Source of the DNA: Dreissena polymorpha
Taxonomy: Eukaryota; Mollusca; Bivalvia; Myida; Dreissenidae
Assembly: GCF_020536995.1 (NCBI RefSeq)
Contig: NC_068366.1
Coordinates: 22,939,854 to 23,003,853 of the forward strand
DNA length: 64,000 bases
Reading direction: 5' to 3'
Position 1 is the first letter of the stretch; each line of letters opens with the position of its first letter. Both the position numbers and the translations under genes were made by a program. Shown here in pieces: positions 51,189-63,099 of this stretch. The notes under the pieces were generated by a model. The model ran no database searches and was not told the origin of the DNA. It worked only from the letters and a program-made list of their open reading frames with translations.

Positions 51189-54100
51189 TTGCTTGATAAA
51201 ATATCAATTTTAATTAATTCACAACCAAACCCTTTACATCGACTGGCTGTTCATTTTAATGACGATCTCTTCTAGCATATTATGTTTAAGAAATTAAACG
51301 TGGACAAATAGTTCTGTCTTACCAATAAAACTAGATATACAAACGGTATGGAGGTTTAATAACGCTTCGTTTGAACAATTATGCCAGAAACAACAATGCG
51401 GTTAATAATCAAGCTCAACATACGCATTACAACACATAATAATGCATGTGAATTCAGACTTACAGCATCTTGCAAACATACAATTTCAATTGAATTCCGT
51501 CAAGTTAACATTACCTACGATAGCAATGTGTTAATGAAAAATTATTCGCTAATTCGATAACTTGCAGGACACCTAAGTCCAGCTATATTATTGTGTAATG
51601 TTGTCGTTGTTGGTCCATAATCGTTACTGTAAGGAAAACATATGTGTAAATATTCAAAGCGTAATTGATGTGATAGCGACCATTAGTAACATCTATTTAC
51701 TGCTATTGAGAAAATATCTCTCTCTGCATGTAACTCGTAATCAAGCAGTATTATAAACTACCAGTCCAATATAATTTATCGGAAAATATAAGACATATAC
51801 ACAAATTTTACTTATTTTACAAAACATTTACACTTATTACGTAAGATGTTCTTATATAGCATTAACGATTTAACTCATTAGCAAGTTTGACCATTGGGTA
51901 AACAATTTCCTTTGATTGACGATTCGGTAATTTGGACTAGGTTATAACATCTATTGGGATAATGCGCATCCAAACTCTGATCGCGCCAAAATTTATTTAC
52001 GAAACAATGCAATACATATAGACATGTGGATAGGCAATTGCATGTATAGAGTTGTGCCCATATAAGACATAATTGTTAAATGTGAATCACCGAGAAAACA
52101 TACGGCGATTTGAATATAAACCTTGTATTTAGATTTAAAAATATGCCTATAGCATTTTATAGAGGAACAAGACACATGTCTCACAAGATATTGGTAAATT
52201 GTAAAACCGGCTTCAAATACAAACGGTTACAATATATGTTTTACTAAACAACAAAAGCAGACTCATCCAATTTAAAGACCGTTTATAACATATGATATCT
52301 ATCTCTAATGCTATGTTTTAGGGCAATTTTGAAAAGCACGTTTATGTGAACACGTTCGTTAGTGATTAGTATTGTCACTTAAAACTATACTATAGTTTTT
52401 ATACACATCGAACTGATTTTCTACACATCCTCTGAAATGTCATTGATTTCCATTGAAAATACGTTTTTAGTTATGGTTTGAATTAAATACAAACTATGAA
52501 AACAACAAGAATATGATAAGTTTATTTGACTAATAAACACAAGCACAATTGAAAAACATATCTTTTTAAATGCAGACTTAAACTTCATGGAAACTTTCGC
52601 TATAGCTAAAAGGGATTATCTTCCCAAAATATTTAATTGAAACTTATCATGAATTATTTGTTAAAAAAAACTCATGTTGAATTGTACGTTAACATAATAG
52701 CTGACATTAAATTGTGACGTCCTATAAACTTAATGTTAAGATCAGACATGTGTAATACTGAAACGATAATATGCAATGTCATATATTATAGATCTTATAC
52801 ATAAATAATATAAACAATATTATATATGAGTAAAAATACATTGTTAAGCACAACTTTTGTTTACAGTTTAAAACAAGCAACGTCAACACACTTTTCTAAA
52901 TTGCAAACAAATAATGTTCTGGATTTAAAAAAAGGGAACTTGTATCAAAGCTAATTTAATAATTACATATTTTATTTATTTATCTTCAAACTTATCAGCA
53001 TATGTGTGTGATATGTATGATTGGAAATAATATTATATTACAGCCGTTAATTATTTTAATAAATGTATTATATTGTGTCAAAGCTGATAATAACCAATAT
53101 AGACCCGTTCTTTATGCTCCATGCACAATTGTTTAATAAATTCAACACAAAGTTTGCAGCATAAAACTACTTTATAATTCAATCATTTGTGTCAAAAGAT
53201 GAAAAAGCTTGAGATGATGTTAAGTGATGCAATACTGAAAATAAACGGGCACATTATATCTTCTCTGAAGCCTGAATCTGGACCACCTTGTAAACTTAGA
53301 ATTTTTTTTAAATATAGTTTTGATGTAATCATTCCACTATTCATTATAGCAAATCACCAACAAATGAGTAAAGATAACATAGAAGCAAATGTGGGGGAAA
53401 AAAACAATTACAAGTCACATATACTTATCAACACTCAACATTGAGTTGGATAATATTAAAATAATTCAATGTCTTCCTTCATTGTTAATTATAATTGCTA
53501 TGGTGTTTCCTCGGTCGTCTTTTGCCGAGATGAATACCAGACAATTTCTCGAGGGTATTAATAAAACCAAGCAAAAGATTGAGCTAGTCATCTTGATACA
53601 AATTTAATTTAAAAAAATCTTCAATATTTTTCAAATAGATTCTGCGCCCAGCGTTCAAATATCACCAATTTAGTTTTTCATGCTATTTTCCACATCAATT
53701 ATATCGACTTTGCGAAATAAAGGGAAAAAACAACAAGTTATATTTATGAGTAATCACTTTCTGAAAACTCTGCAATCTTGAATGTTTGACAGTTTGTCAT
53801 TTTAAGGAGCATACATCTATGTGTCGATCTTGTTTACGAACACTCATATGCGTTTCCTTTTTGTGTGACATTGACCTGTCTACGTTGTTGTTGTTGTAAA
53901 GGTCAATTAATATATGTTTATGCTCTGATAAAGATGACTCAAACCAAGATGGTCATAATCGCTTTTATATTGGTAAGACCAGCGGCTACTAACTACGTTT
54001 GAGATCCACAGCAATTATTCATTAAAATCGCACATTGCGCTGGAATGATGATTCCTTTAACAATTATTAAAGTACACAAAATTTATTGACGAGAAAAAGT

Positions 54101-55509
54101 ACCGTCATAAGTGACTAATAATAAAAAGAACAGTAAACATGATTTAAGTCACAGATTATGTTTTTACTTTCGGAGCATAATAGTGATATATTTTCAATAA
54201 TTAACACATTTTCAATCCTGTAATTTCTCGTGAAAATAGTTCATATTACTTAACAGATACAAATATTTCACGCTATTTACCTGACAGCAAACGAATGCAG
54301 TTTTCATTTGTCGAAAATATTTTCGCCAAACAACGTGTTCGTTTACATAAAAAACTAATATTAAAGTGAAATATAAACGGAACTCGATGCTATCGATGCT
54401 CGATTTAAATTGGCAATTTATTAAAGAGTTATTAATAATTAAGCAGAGGCTATTTGATAAGTTCAAATGACCTTAGGTAGGTATTCGAGCTATCGATGCT
54501 CGATTTAAAGACGTTTTACTGTAGGATGATTGATCCAATCTTGGTTAATGACAAAGTCCAGTGCTATGGTACAATCCAGAAGTATAACTATGATAGTACA
54601 ACTTAACTGATATAGGTTTAAATGGCCATCTTAAAAGCAGAACAAAACCAAATTCCCTGAAACCACTGCAATTATTAATTTGTTGCTAACATAACGAGTT
54701 GAACCGCCGCAATCGTAAAACTCCGATCGTCATTCACGTGCATTTCTTTTTTCTGTGATTTCAAATGTACATGGCCCGTTTAAATAAACGCACATTTCTC
54801 TTGCACACTGATGGTTTACTTATAGTTTTAGTACAAAGAAAAACAGTATCAACCAATAAGCCAAAGAACGTGCAAAACTTAAAGCGTAAACTTCACAAAC
54901 ACTGCATAAATTCATTAAACATCCGCAACGAAACTTTGAATACATTAACCACATGTTTTATGAAAAAAAATGCGCAGTGAACTCGCACACAACTGTTTTG
55001 TTTGAATAACTGGGGTCCCTGTTGTGCTCAATTCCATTGAACTGTGCACAGCTCTGTGTCGCTTGATCGAACTGCGCGATAAGACAAGCTGGTTTCGTTT
55101 GATGCACACAAATAGATGTGCACTTGATCACGCTCTTCACCTTGAAGTCTGTACGGGCAGGAGCGTTGGATATAACAATACCAGTAAAAATCCGGAAATC
55201 TACAAAAAAACAGAGGTGTACGTTATTTACAGGACATGAATCTTATATCCTTCAATTATACAGAAAACAAGTACATGTATTTGGTATTATTAGTATCATC
55301 TTGCTTCAAGCAATTGATCAACTAGTATGGTTATGTTCTGCAATATGTGAGTGTTTTATTAACTTCATAATGAAAAGCATACACCAGTATCGAGACTGAA
55401 TGCATGTCTATCAAAAACATACACGTACTCACGTCGTAATGCAAACACCAGTAAATGATAGTAGACAGGATAACCACTTATATAGCATTATCATTAAGAA
55501 TATTCTTAC
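51189..55509. other. Long gene-poor stretch
   Basis: No gene is supported. Around 53187-53600 two short plus-strand frames have some protein-like texture (LSDAILKINGHIISSLK; then a hydrophobic LLIIIAMVF followed by a polar helix-like segment). No domain, start or splice pattern confirms them. 'tatcgatgctcgatttaaa' occurs twice at ~54389 and ~54490. Otherwise AT-rich. Confidence 0.4.
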
Positions 55510-55716
55510 ACGGTGTCCCTGCTTGAGTATATCCCTTGACTTGGACCTCGCAGAGTTTCAGGGTGTCATTTTGTGGATTCGCCTTGATTCTGATATATCT
55601 GTAAGGGCCTTTGTTAGACGGACTCCATATTCCTATGCTGGTAGAAGATTGGTTCCCGACTCTTTCTGCATCGTACTTCCCTTGTGTAAGTCCCATTTCG
55701 ATTGTATAGGATTTAG
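55510..55716 (-). CDS. Exon of an F5/8-type C (discoidin/fucolectin-like) lectin domain
   Basis: A 207-bp symmetric phase 1-1 exon, with acceptor ttttgcag at 55717-55724 and donor gtaaga after 55510 on the minus strand. The translation contains GIWSPSNKGPYRYIRIKA and TLKLCEVQVKGY. The 'YRYIRI ... L.LCEV.V.G' ending is the C-terminal signature of F5/8C and fucolectin-tachylectin-4 (FTP) domains, which bind carbohydrate. After the domain comes AGTPC, as at the start of a Cys-rich extracellular module. An upstream frame at 55822-56073 may be the preceding exon, but I could not match phase. The full gene would extend beyond what I can trace. Confidence 0.55.
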
Positions 55717-56491
55717 CTGCAAAAGTTTTTCAAATAATTGAGTTTAAACCAGTATGTAAAATCTGTAACTGCTTACACTATAAATTGAATTATGGAACAA
55801 AAGTTCAACGTTCTAAAAAGTTTATATTGGTATTGTATTAGCATTAAAACAGTTTATATGAGATAAAACAGTATCACAAAAAATAATAGTTACTTCTCTA
55901 TATTCAAACATTGTTTGTTTTGTTTTGTTGGACCCATAAAATTGGTTGACTTCATACTGAAAACATCCGATATTTATTAAGGCGTAACTAAGTTCTTCGT
56001 TTCCACCATCCCGTCGAACCCTGATTCGTTGTGCCGACCCGACCCTTAACGTGTTGTGTATTTCAGATTGCATGTTTGATAAATTTTATCATATTTACTT
56101 AATATATGACGAAGTTTGCGAAACAATTGTTACCTTCGACCATATTCGCTTAAAATAAATGTATATTATCAACAACAAAATGGAGAAGCAAAAATGACGT
56201 TAAACACGTCGTTAAATTTTCGTAATTACGTGGGAATCATACACAAGTTATTAAAAAAGAGTAGCCAACCTGCCCATTGTAATTGATGATTTAACTGCAT
56301 TGAAAAAAAATGTGAACAAATGTTGCTCGTTTGCTTACGAGGATACTATAAGGTTAGAGTAAGAAATAGTGGAAATTAATGACACGAGGCTTGCCAAGCG
56401 CTTACACGTTTCTGCCCATGCATAATAAGCTTATTTATTATTTGACTCTTAATCTTCAATTATATTTATCACATGCTATGGTATTTACGTA
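55717..56491. other. Intron or flank between the lectin exon and the transposon
   Basis: A minus-strand frame at 55822-56073 (RVGSAQRIRVRRDGGNEEL..) has a protein-like composition and lies directly upstream of the lectin exon. Its possible donors do not give the required phase without assumption. Nothing else is recognised. Confidence 0.35.
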
Positions 56492-56633
56492 TAGACAATC
56501 CCAGAATCGATAAATTGACCGCCGCCATATTGGTATCACGTGACCCGCTACTGAAAAAACGGTACTGAAGAATTTTGACCGATAACAGCTGATCGAGTTC
56601 TTCATTGCATAGGCCTAACATAAAACATCAAAT

Positions 56634-58565
56634 ATGGACGATTCCAGACATATAAGTAAGCTATTTTTATTTATTTATTTAAAACGATATTTCAGTAGAA
56701 TGTTGTTTACGAATACAACTGTAAATTAATACTTCATTAATGGAACAGTTCGTTAGAAATGCACAGTACGAACATGTTAAAACGGATGTTTACATACATC
56801 GAAAAAAGATGGATTCCGATTTTTGTGTTCGATTATGGTAACTTTTAAATTAGTTTGGTTCAGTGTAAACCGCTTTTAGTAAAAAGGTTATCATTTTATT
56901 CGTATTGGTCTTAGAGATGTACATCATCATCAATTACATTATTTAATTACTTGCTACACAGAACAATGGTTTTCTTACTTGGTTTGTTCATAACGCATAA
57001 TCAATAGAAACTAATTGTTTACTGGCTGTGTTTGAATAAACATATAATTTAGTAAAAGTATAGTTATAAATAATCAATATATAAAAATGCTTGAAAAATT
57101 TGATTTTTTCACAGAAATACCACCAGATGATTCAGCGTGGTCCAAGAACAATCCACAAGGTTGGCCCAGGCTTGTGTATGAAAACCTGGTGTACTATATG
57201 ATCCTGAAGAAGGCATATGATGGGAAAGAAATGAGAGCTTTCCGTGTCCTGTATGGCAAGAACTATGTGGAAAGTGGATGGTTAGAGGATGTATGGCACT
57301 GTAAGGAAGGCGATTTACACTTTATGAAGGCAACTGTTTCCCCCAGTCAACCCGGTGTCGGGAGGTCAGAATACTAATCCTGGGCTGCTGTGTCGGATGC
57401 AGGAATTGTGACTGGACAATGTACATGTCCAGCACGTGCCGGGCGTTCTTGCAGCCATATTGCTGCTGTGATGTATGCAGTAATTATGGTATGGGAATAT
57501 GGAGTCGCTGGAGAGGGATGCACCGACAGAAGGCAGGTGTGGGGTAGAGGTGCCTCGAAGATTCTTACAGCCTGTGAGGATTTCCAGGAAATAGTGAATG
57601 ACGATCATACCACTAAAAAAAAGATCAAATGTGATTCTATTCCAAAACGGCCTCAGTTCTTAGACCACAGTGATCTAGCTGACTTTGCGGCCAAGTGCAG
57701 TGTCAGCGCTTTATGGCGGTGTGATTCATCAATGCTCAAGAAGGTCATTACTGCACCGGAGACGAAACCAACTGTAAGACAACCGCTTCAACACAGCCGG
57801 CATGACCTGTCAGATGCTACAAAACCATGTATACCCACATGCACCCCATGTATACACTTTATGCAAAAGTATATAGTTTTGAACGATGAAAAGGTGAAAC
57901 TGTTGGAAGAACAGACTAAAGAACAGAACTCCACACTGTGGCTGGACAGTCGTAGAGTGCGTTTAACCGCAAGCAGTATAAACAATATACCAAAGACCGC
58001 GCGTGGTAATCCAGAGAAGTTTGTGACCGGGCACATACACCATCGGTTTAAGGGATCAGCAGCAACACGGCATGGAACAAAAAGTGAGCCAATCGCAAGA
58101 AGAAGGTTTGAGACCACTCAAGAACTCACAGTCAGGCAATCGGATTTAGTTGTTAGGTCTAACGAACTATATTTAGCAGCAAGCCCTGATGGATTAATAA
58201 ATGACTGCACAATTCTTGAAATAAAATGCCCCACCAAGCCAGTCCAGGACCTAATTAAGTCTGACAAATATGATGTCCGCCTCGATGCCTCTGAAAAAGC
58301 GTACATCAGCCCTACTGGAAGGAACGGCTATTATACTCAAGTTCAGACGACCATGTACCGCACTAGAACTACAATGTGCAAATTTTTAGTTTGGACAGAA
58401 AGTGATCAGATTATTATTGATGTACCATACGACAAAAAATTCATGGACAGTTTATTACCACGCGTTAGAGCTTTTTATTTTAAACACTTGCTTGTACGCA
58501 TAGTTGATGAGAACCATTTCAAGCGATTGGAATTCTCACCCGCCTTCAAAAATATGTGTACATAA
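56634..58565 (+). pseudogene. SWIM zinc finger + YqaJ exonuclease gene of the ISL2EU transposon
   Basis: Two exons: 56634-56655 (MDDSRHI, donor gtaagc) and 57115-58565 (acceptor ttttttcacag). They join in phase. The only fault seen is one in-frame TAA at 57375-57377. The frame continues open on both sides for about 490 residues in total. The middle has a SWIM motif, CTCPARAGRSCSH (C-x-C-xn-C-x-H). The C-terminal ~230 residues are a YqaJ / lambda-exonuclease-like fold. Recognisable parts are RLTASSI, RHGTKSEPIARRRFE, the nuclease core SPDGLI .. LEIKCP (D, E-x-K) and YYTQVQTTMY. The catalytic D and ExK are intact. In the family this nuclease accompanies the transposase, presumably aiding end processing. 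That role is inferred. Confidence 0.82.
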
Positions 58566-60351
58566 ATGTAATAGTAATGCTGGATTGAGACATTATATTG
58601 GTTGCTTACTTGTGTGAACCATTTAAATGTAATGAATTAACACATTACATGTACATAGCTGTAACAGGGTGATCTTCATGAAGCGCCTAAAGAAGAATAT
58701 AATGCTTATTGTCATTTTTAATTTTATCAACAATTTTAAAATTAAGCTGTAGCAGGAAACTTATTTGGGTATTTTGCAAACAAATTATTTATCTTTTGCA
58801 ATTGAATGGACATCAAACAGCCTTCAATGCTTCATGATAAACAACCATGCTTATAGTAGGATGTTAGGGTTCCGTCAAAGCCTGTATGTTCTATGATGGA
58901 TTGCCAGACTTATTTTACCAATGTGTTTACAATTATATCATGTAAATATCATATGACTTTTCTTGTGCTTTACCATAAAAATAAGAGGTTTATCTGACCG
59001 TATAAAATTGTTAAATAATAAACTATGTGCAATTCAATAATAAAAGCATTGTATCAAGCATTTTTTTAATTTTATCATGGTTAGAAGCTTATATTAAATG
59101 CATATAAAGTGAGTATTATAATACCATTTGGTTGCATGTTTTAGTGCTTAATTAAATGATGAAATTCTGAAATATTCTAGTTATGTACACATATTAAATA
59201 CTTCTTAACCTAGATGCTCAGAATAAGACCACACTGTGAAAGCCACTGATATCCTGATTATCATGATTAAAGGGTTTAATGTGTAATGGGCAAAATAAAA
59301 TGATGTTTTTTAATAATATACTTTAATACATCCGCAATATATCTAAATACCAGGGTATACTATTTTGAGAAACTGGATACATGAGTATTTATTTATTTGG
59401 GAGTGCATGTACCAATATGGATAATGGATATTATATTGCCATCCTTCGTTCAATGGCTATTGTTCACATAATGGAATAATCATTTTAAAAGGAAACAATT
59501 CATGCTTTTTTTTAAACAAAAGTCATAGTGATAGATGTATATGATGCAACTTTGATTTAATGGGGGGAGTGTTAATCTCTTATCTAGTCACATACTGGGT
59601 TTGAAATAAACAACTTGTGATTTATCAACTGATAAGACACACTTCACCAATCTAATAGCCATAAAGTGCATGAAAGAAATAGCATATCTGTGCGGAGTAA
59701 TACACAGAACTGGTGTCAATTTGAGATTTCCTTGGCTGGTTTCCATAGATATTTGTGACAGTTAAGAAAATAAGAGAGCAATCCCCTTTGCGAACTTTGT
59801 AACATTTAATCCAAACATGATTACCAAGAAATGCCAAGGTGTTAATTTTTCATGAATGAAATCAATACTGATAATTATGATCCATGTAAAAAACCCATTA
59901 GCATATTATATTGTATTGTTGATATTTGAATATAACATACTTTATGGTGATAGCAAACAACATTAATATTATTTGGTTTTAATATTAGTATAAGTAAGTG
60001 TCGTGTCCATGGCAGTAATTAAACAATAAAAGCATTCTATCAAGTTCATATTTAGAATTTATTTGAAATTCATTTATGCATTTTCTGTAAACAATTTTAA
60101 AATATTTAATCATGTTTAATTAATAACAAAACAAAGCACTGCAAATAAAAAAAAAACATGATAATTTATTTATCTATAGATGCAATACAAATTAAAAAAT
60201 GTTGTTTTACTGCAATAAAAACAATGCCATTTCTCAATTGTTGTGTTTGTATAGATAAAATCACCAAATTAACAGTCCACATAAACATGCTAAACAGTCA
60301 ATGCTGGTATAATTGTTTCAAACTCCACTCTAATACTCCCCTTGATTAAAA
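58566..60351. other. Empty middle of the transposon
   Basis: 1.8 kb of AT-rich sequence between the convergent 3' ends of the two transposon genes. I find no transposase core, no other coding region and no nested element. Confidence 0.5.
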
Positions 60352-60675
60352 TCAGATTTCATTGTCCTCTCTGATCAGTTGGTCTCTCAGATTACAAAGG
60401 GCAGATATCACTAGGATAGTTTTATTACCCTTTTTGAATGCTTTGTTCGACATCTTGCTATTTAATATTTTGAACGACTTCAAACGCATGATTGCCCTTT
60501 CTACATAAATGCGGTTTGATGCAATTCGCCTAGTATCAACTACCTCTTCTTCTGAAAGTTGGTCACGGCCTTTCATTATTGCGGGAATGTTTAGCCGCAC
60601 ACGCCTAAAGCATAGTTCTTCACAGTGCTTTCCCTCCACTTTTTTCATAAGGCATGGTAGCGTTTATTTTATCAT
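60352..60675 (-). pseudogene. C-terminal remnant of the ISL2EU DDE transposase
   Basis: About 105 codons are open, from just after a stop near 60676 to the natural terminator at 60352. The segment EEEVVDTRRIASNRIYVERA followed by IMRLKSFKILNSK is the end of a DDE_Tnp_4-type transposase; the V-E-R-A-I helix holds the last acidic residue of the triad. The N-terminal zinc finger and first two catalytic acidic residues should lie between here and the right terminus at 60825, but only 150 bp remain. Most of the gene has therefore been deleted. Confidence 0.72.
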
Positions 60676-60825
60676 TTCGATATCAGAAACTATTTAATTA
60701 ATTCTCCAATATATTCGATCAGATCGTTTCACTTCCTTGTTTTTTTTCTTCAGTACCGTTTTTGAGGCGCGCGCGAGTATTCAGGGGCGGGTAATCCGGG
60801 AGATATCGATTTCTGGGATTGTCTA

Positions 60826-61840
60826 TAAACGACATAAAAATAAATAAAATACAAAAGTATCACTGAGTTAACAGTTTTTGCGCCGCTCTTTTATGCTTGT
60901 AAATAAATTACAAACAACATCAATCATCTCATTTCATACACAACGTTCAAGAATAGCGATCGACAAATAAACGTATTCGTAAAGTGATATTTAAATAATA
61001 ATAATATGATCTTATCCATTAGGCTGCAGTTATACGTATGCAATCAACTTGCAATAATTGTGACTAATTGTGTTACATAACATAATGGCATTCATTAGTT
61101 AAGTTGATGTGCTATAAGGCTAAGACCCCATAATAAGTCTAAGATCGCTGGCCGTCGGCTAATACGGCTATGTGAAGTACACTTAAATCATACTATTATT
61201 AAATCTAATAAGCTAAACAATTCGTGCAAGCTGAAGAACTTGGTCATAAAAGTATCTGAGTGTGGAAAACGACGACCTCATCATAGATTGCAAATTAAAC
61301 AAATTCATAAGAAACGTGGAAATCTCTTAGTCTTACTTTCGCATTCAGTGTTCAGACGTTGTCATGACCTTAATCAAAATCAGTTACCACCTTCATGCCT
61401 GTTGAAGATTTTTGTTTAAGCGTTCGTTTCCTTGAATAGTACACTCTTTTTGTTCACAGATAGTTCCGACTGAAATTTTCAGAGCATTACTTATGAAATC
61501 GAATGTTTTAAATGCAAGTGAATCGATTAAAAGAACAATGTAATGTCTTCCCATCATATATTGCACACAAATGATCTCGTTTTATCGCATAATTATTTCG
61601 TTCCTTCGTATCTTGTTCTTGCGTTCTTGTCAATGTGATCCCAAGGTCGACAATACAAAACAACGAACAACCCTTAACCCTTGCAATTCAGATTACAAAA
61701 CTAGGAAACAATGTGGTTTATCTCTTTAAAATATAAACCGGGTTATTTTGTTGAAGTTTCGAACTTTTTCGTCTCTTAGCATATACCTACGGCATGTAAA
61801 CAAATTATCTGACAACGAGGAAATTATTCGGGAACGGTAT
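60826..61840. other. Gene-free stretch, TATA-like box at its end
   Basis: No coding region is supported. A cggtataaataat motif at 61836-61848 lies ~90 bp upstream of the gag-like fossil's first ATG and may be its old promoter. Confidence 0.4.
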
Positions 61841-61932
61841 AAATAATAGTTGATGTCACTTCCTTTTCATCTCCAGCGCTGGAGAAACTTGTTGCATTTG
61901 AAATTATTGTTAAAAAATCGTATCGCATCGCA

Positions 61933-62520
61933 ATGCCGCGAGGACAAAAGCGGAAGACGCCTGCGAAAGAGATGGAGGCAGCCTTGCTGGAGCCCGCGTT
62001 AGTAAAACCTGCGGGTAATATCATTGATTTTGAGCAGATTAATCGTGATAAGAATATTGTTCCCTGGACATCACATGTTGTTCAATCTGTCTCAACTCCC
62101 AACATGGTCACAGGGTGTGGTGGTGGTGGTGCATCTGGGTCACTCCCAAGTTCCACTTTTAATCGAACTCGTTGTACGAGCGATGAGGTCTTCGGACATG
62201 TTCCAATGCAGCTCCGAAAACGCATTTGGAACAACCAGTTTGTTACGTAAATTTAACATTACTGTTAAAAGGTTCATTGGAGTTGCAGGATTATTGTTCT
62301 GGTGGGGGGATCCTTTACCAAGGACCAAATGGGACCATCTAGACGAGGCCAAGGTAGGACAAGTCCCAAATTCAAAACATCAGTCAATGGACTGATGCTT
62401 TTATCATTTTTATGTCCGTTTATATTGTTTCACATAGGCATGAGGCTCCCAATTTGTTGAAATATATGTATAATATCAGGGAGGCAGCCAGAAAGCATTT
62501 TCTTGCGAAAATTTCTTGTG
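61933..62520 (+). pseudogene. Broken gag-like gene of a retroelement (DIRS-like, tentative)
   Basis: A basic N-terminus (MPRGQKRKTPAKEME), a low-complexity Gly/Ser stretch and the phrase VPMQLRKRIWNNQFV resemble the capsid-like first protein that accompanies tyrosine-recombinase retroelements in many invertebrates. Weaker similarity continues in the sequence downstream to about 62520. It is a fossil with a few breaks. No reverse transcriptase or recombinase is seen in the window. Family assignment is tentative, and a host gene fragment is the alternative. Confidence 0.45.
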
Positions 62521-62573
62521 GCGGATAAATTCAAGTAGCTGACAGTCTCCTTTGGTAGACACATGTTTTTTGG

Positions 62574-62797
62574 AAATTTCAATATTGTAATAATTCTGAG
62601 GGTGCTATTTTTGTGTGGCCAGTTGTCTTAGGATGGCTGAGTATAAATCCATACTTGGGTGGTTTCCTTCTGATTATTACAATGAAAATTTCAATATTAA
62701 AAAAATGCTGAGGTTGCTATTTTTGTGTGGCCAGTTGTCTTAGGATTGCTGTGTATAAATCCATTCTTGGGTGGTCACCTTCTGATTATTACAAAAA
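62574..62797. repeat. 112-bp tandem duplication
   Basis: Two copies starting at about 62574 and 62686. They share gctatttttgtgtggccagt, 'tgtcttagga', 'gtataaatccat' and 'ccttctgattattacaa'. A few differences separate them. Confidence 0.88.
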
Positions 62798-62899
62798 TTA
62801 GTTTATTACAAAAACTAGTGTTTTGTGGAGATGGGGTTTTCTCGGATATAGGTAACTCCCAGCTCTTATTTGGCTTTTATCTGGATAGTTAGTCACTTT

Positions 62900-62998
62900 G
62901 CAGAATTGCTTTACATTGCGGATTTGCATATTGCGGAATTGCTTTACATTGCGGATTTGCAAATTGCGGAATTGCTTTACATTGCGGGACTTTGCTGA
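62900..62998. repeat. 33-bp tandem repeat, 3 copies
   Basis: The unit gcggaattgctttacattgc followed by ggatttgcatatt is repeated at 62900, 62933 and 62966 with single-base changes. A decayed continuation ('ttgcggatttggataaca') runs to ~63060. Nearby, 'gactgtcagctactt' at ~63074 is an inverted copy of a stretch at ~62533. Confidence 0.85.
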
Positions 62999-63099
62999 TT
63001 TGGATAACATTGCGATTACTTTGCGGATTTGGATAACAATGCGATTAATGTTGCAGATTTGCTCACTATCATTGACTGTCAGCTACTTAAAATCAGGAA

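Larger units (their letters stand above)
56492..60825. mobile_element. ISL2EU (IS4EU)-type DNA transposon, 4.33 kb, with TIRs
   Basis: The left end tagacaatcccagaatcgat (56492) and the reverse complement of the right end, tagacaatcccagaaatcga (from 60825), are near-identical inverted repeats. A second inverted block, aaaaacggtactgaagaa, lies about 60 bp inside each end. The element is flanked by TA on both sides (56490-56491; 60826-60827), consistent with a 2-bp TA target duplication. It carries two convergent genes: a SWIM/YqaJ protein on plus and the tail of a DDE transposase on minus. Pairing a YqaJ exonuclease with a DDE transposase is known for ISL2EU elements. The 1.8 kb between the genes is AT-rich and empty. 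With most of the transposase lost, it should not move on its own. Confidence 0.78.

Noticed and set aside
50779-51207. Thr-, Leu- and Val-rich proteins on either strand
   Set aside because: All three frames are translations of an (AGT)n tract.
53187-53607. Third vWA-gene 5' end or small secreted protein
   Set aside because: Weak likeness of one helix to exon 2 of the vWA genes and a hydrophobic stretch are not enough; no phase-matched exons follow.
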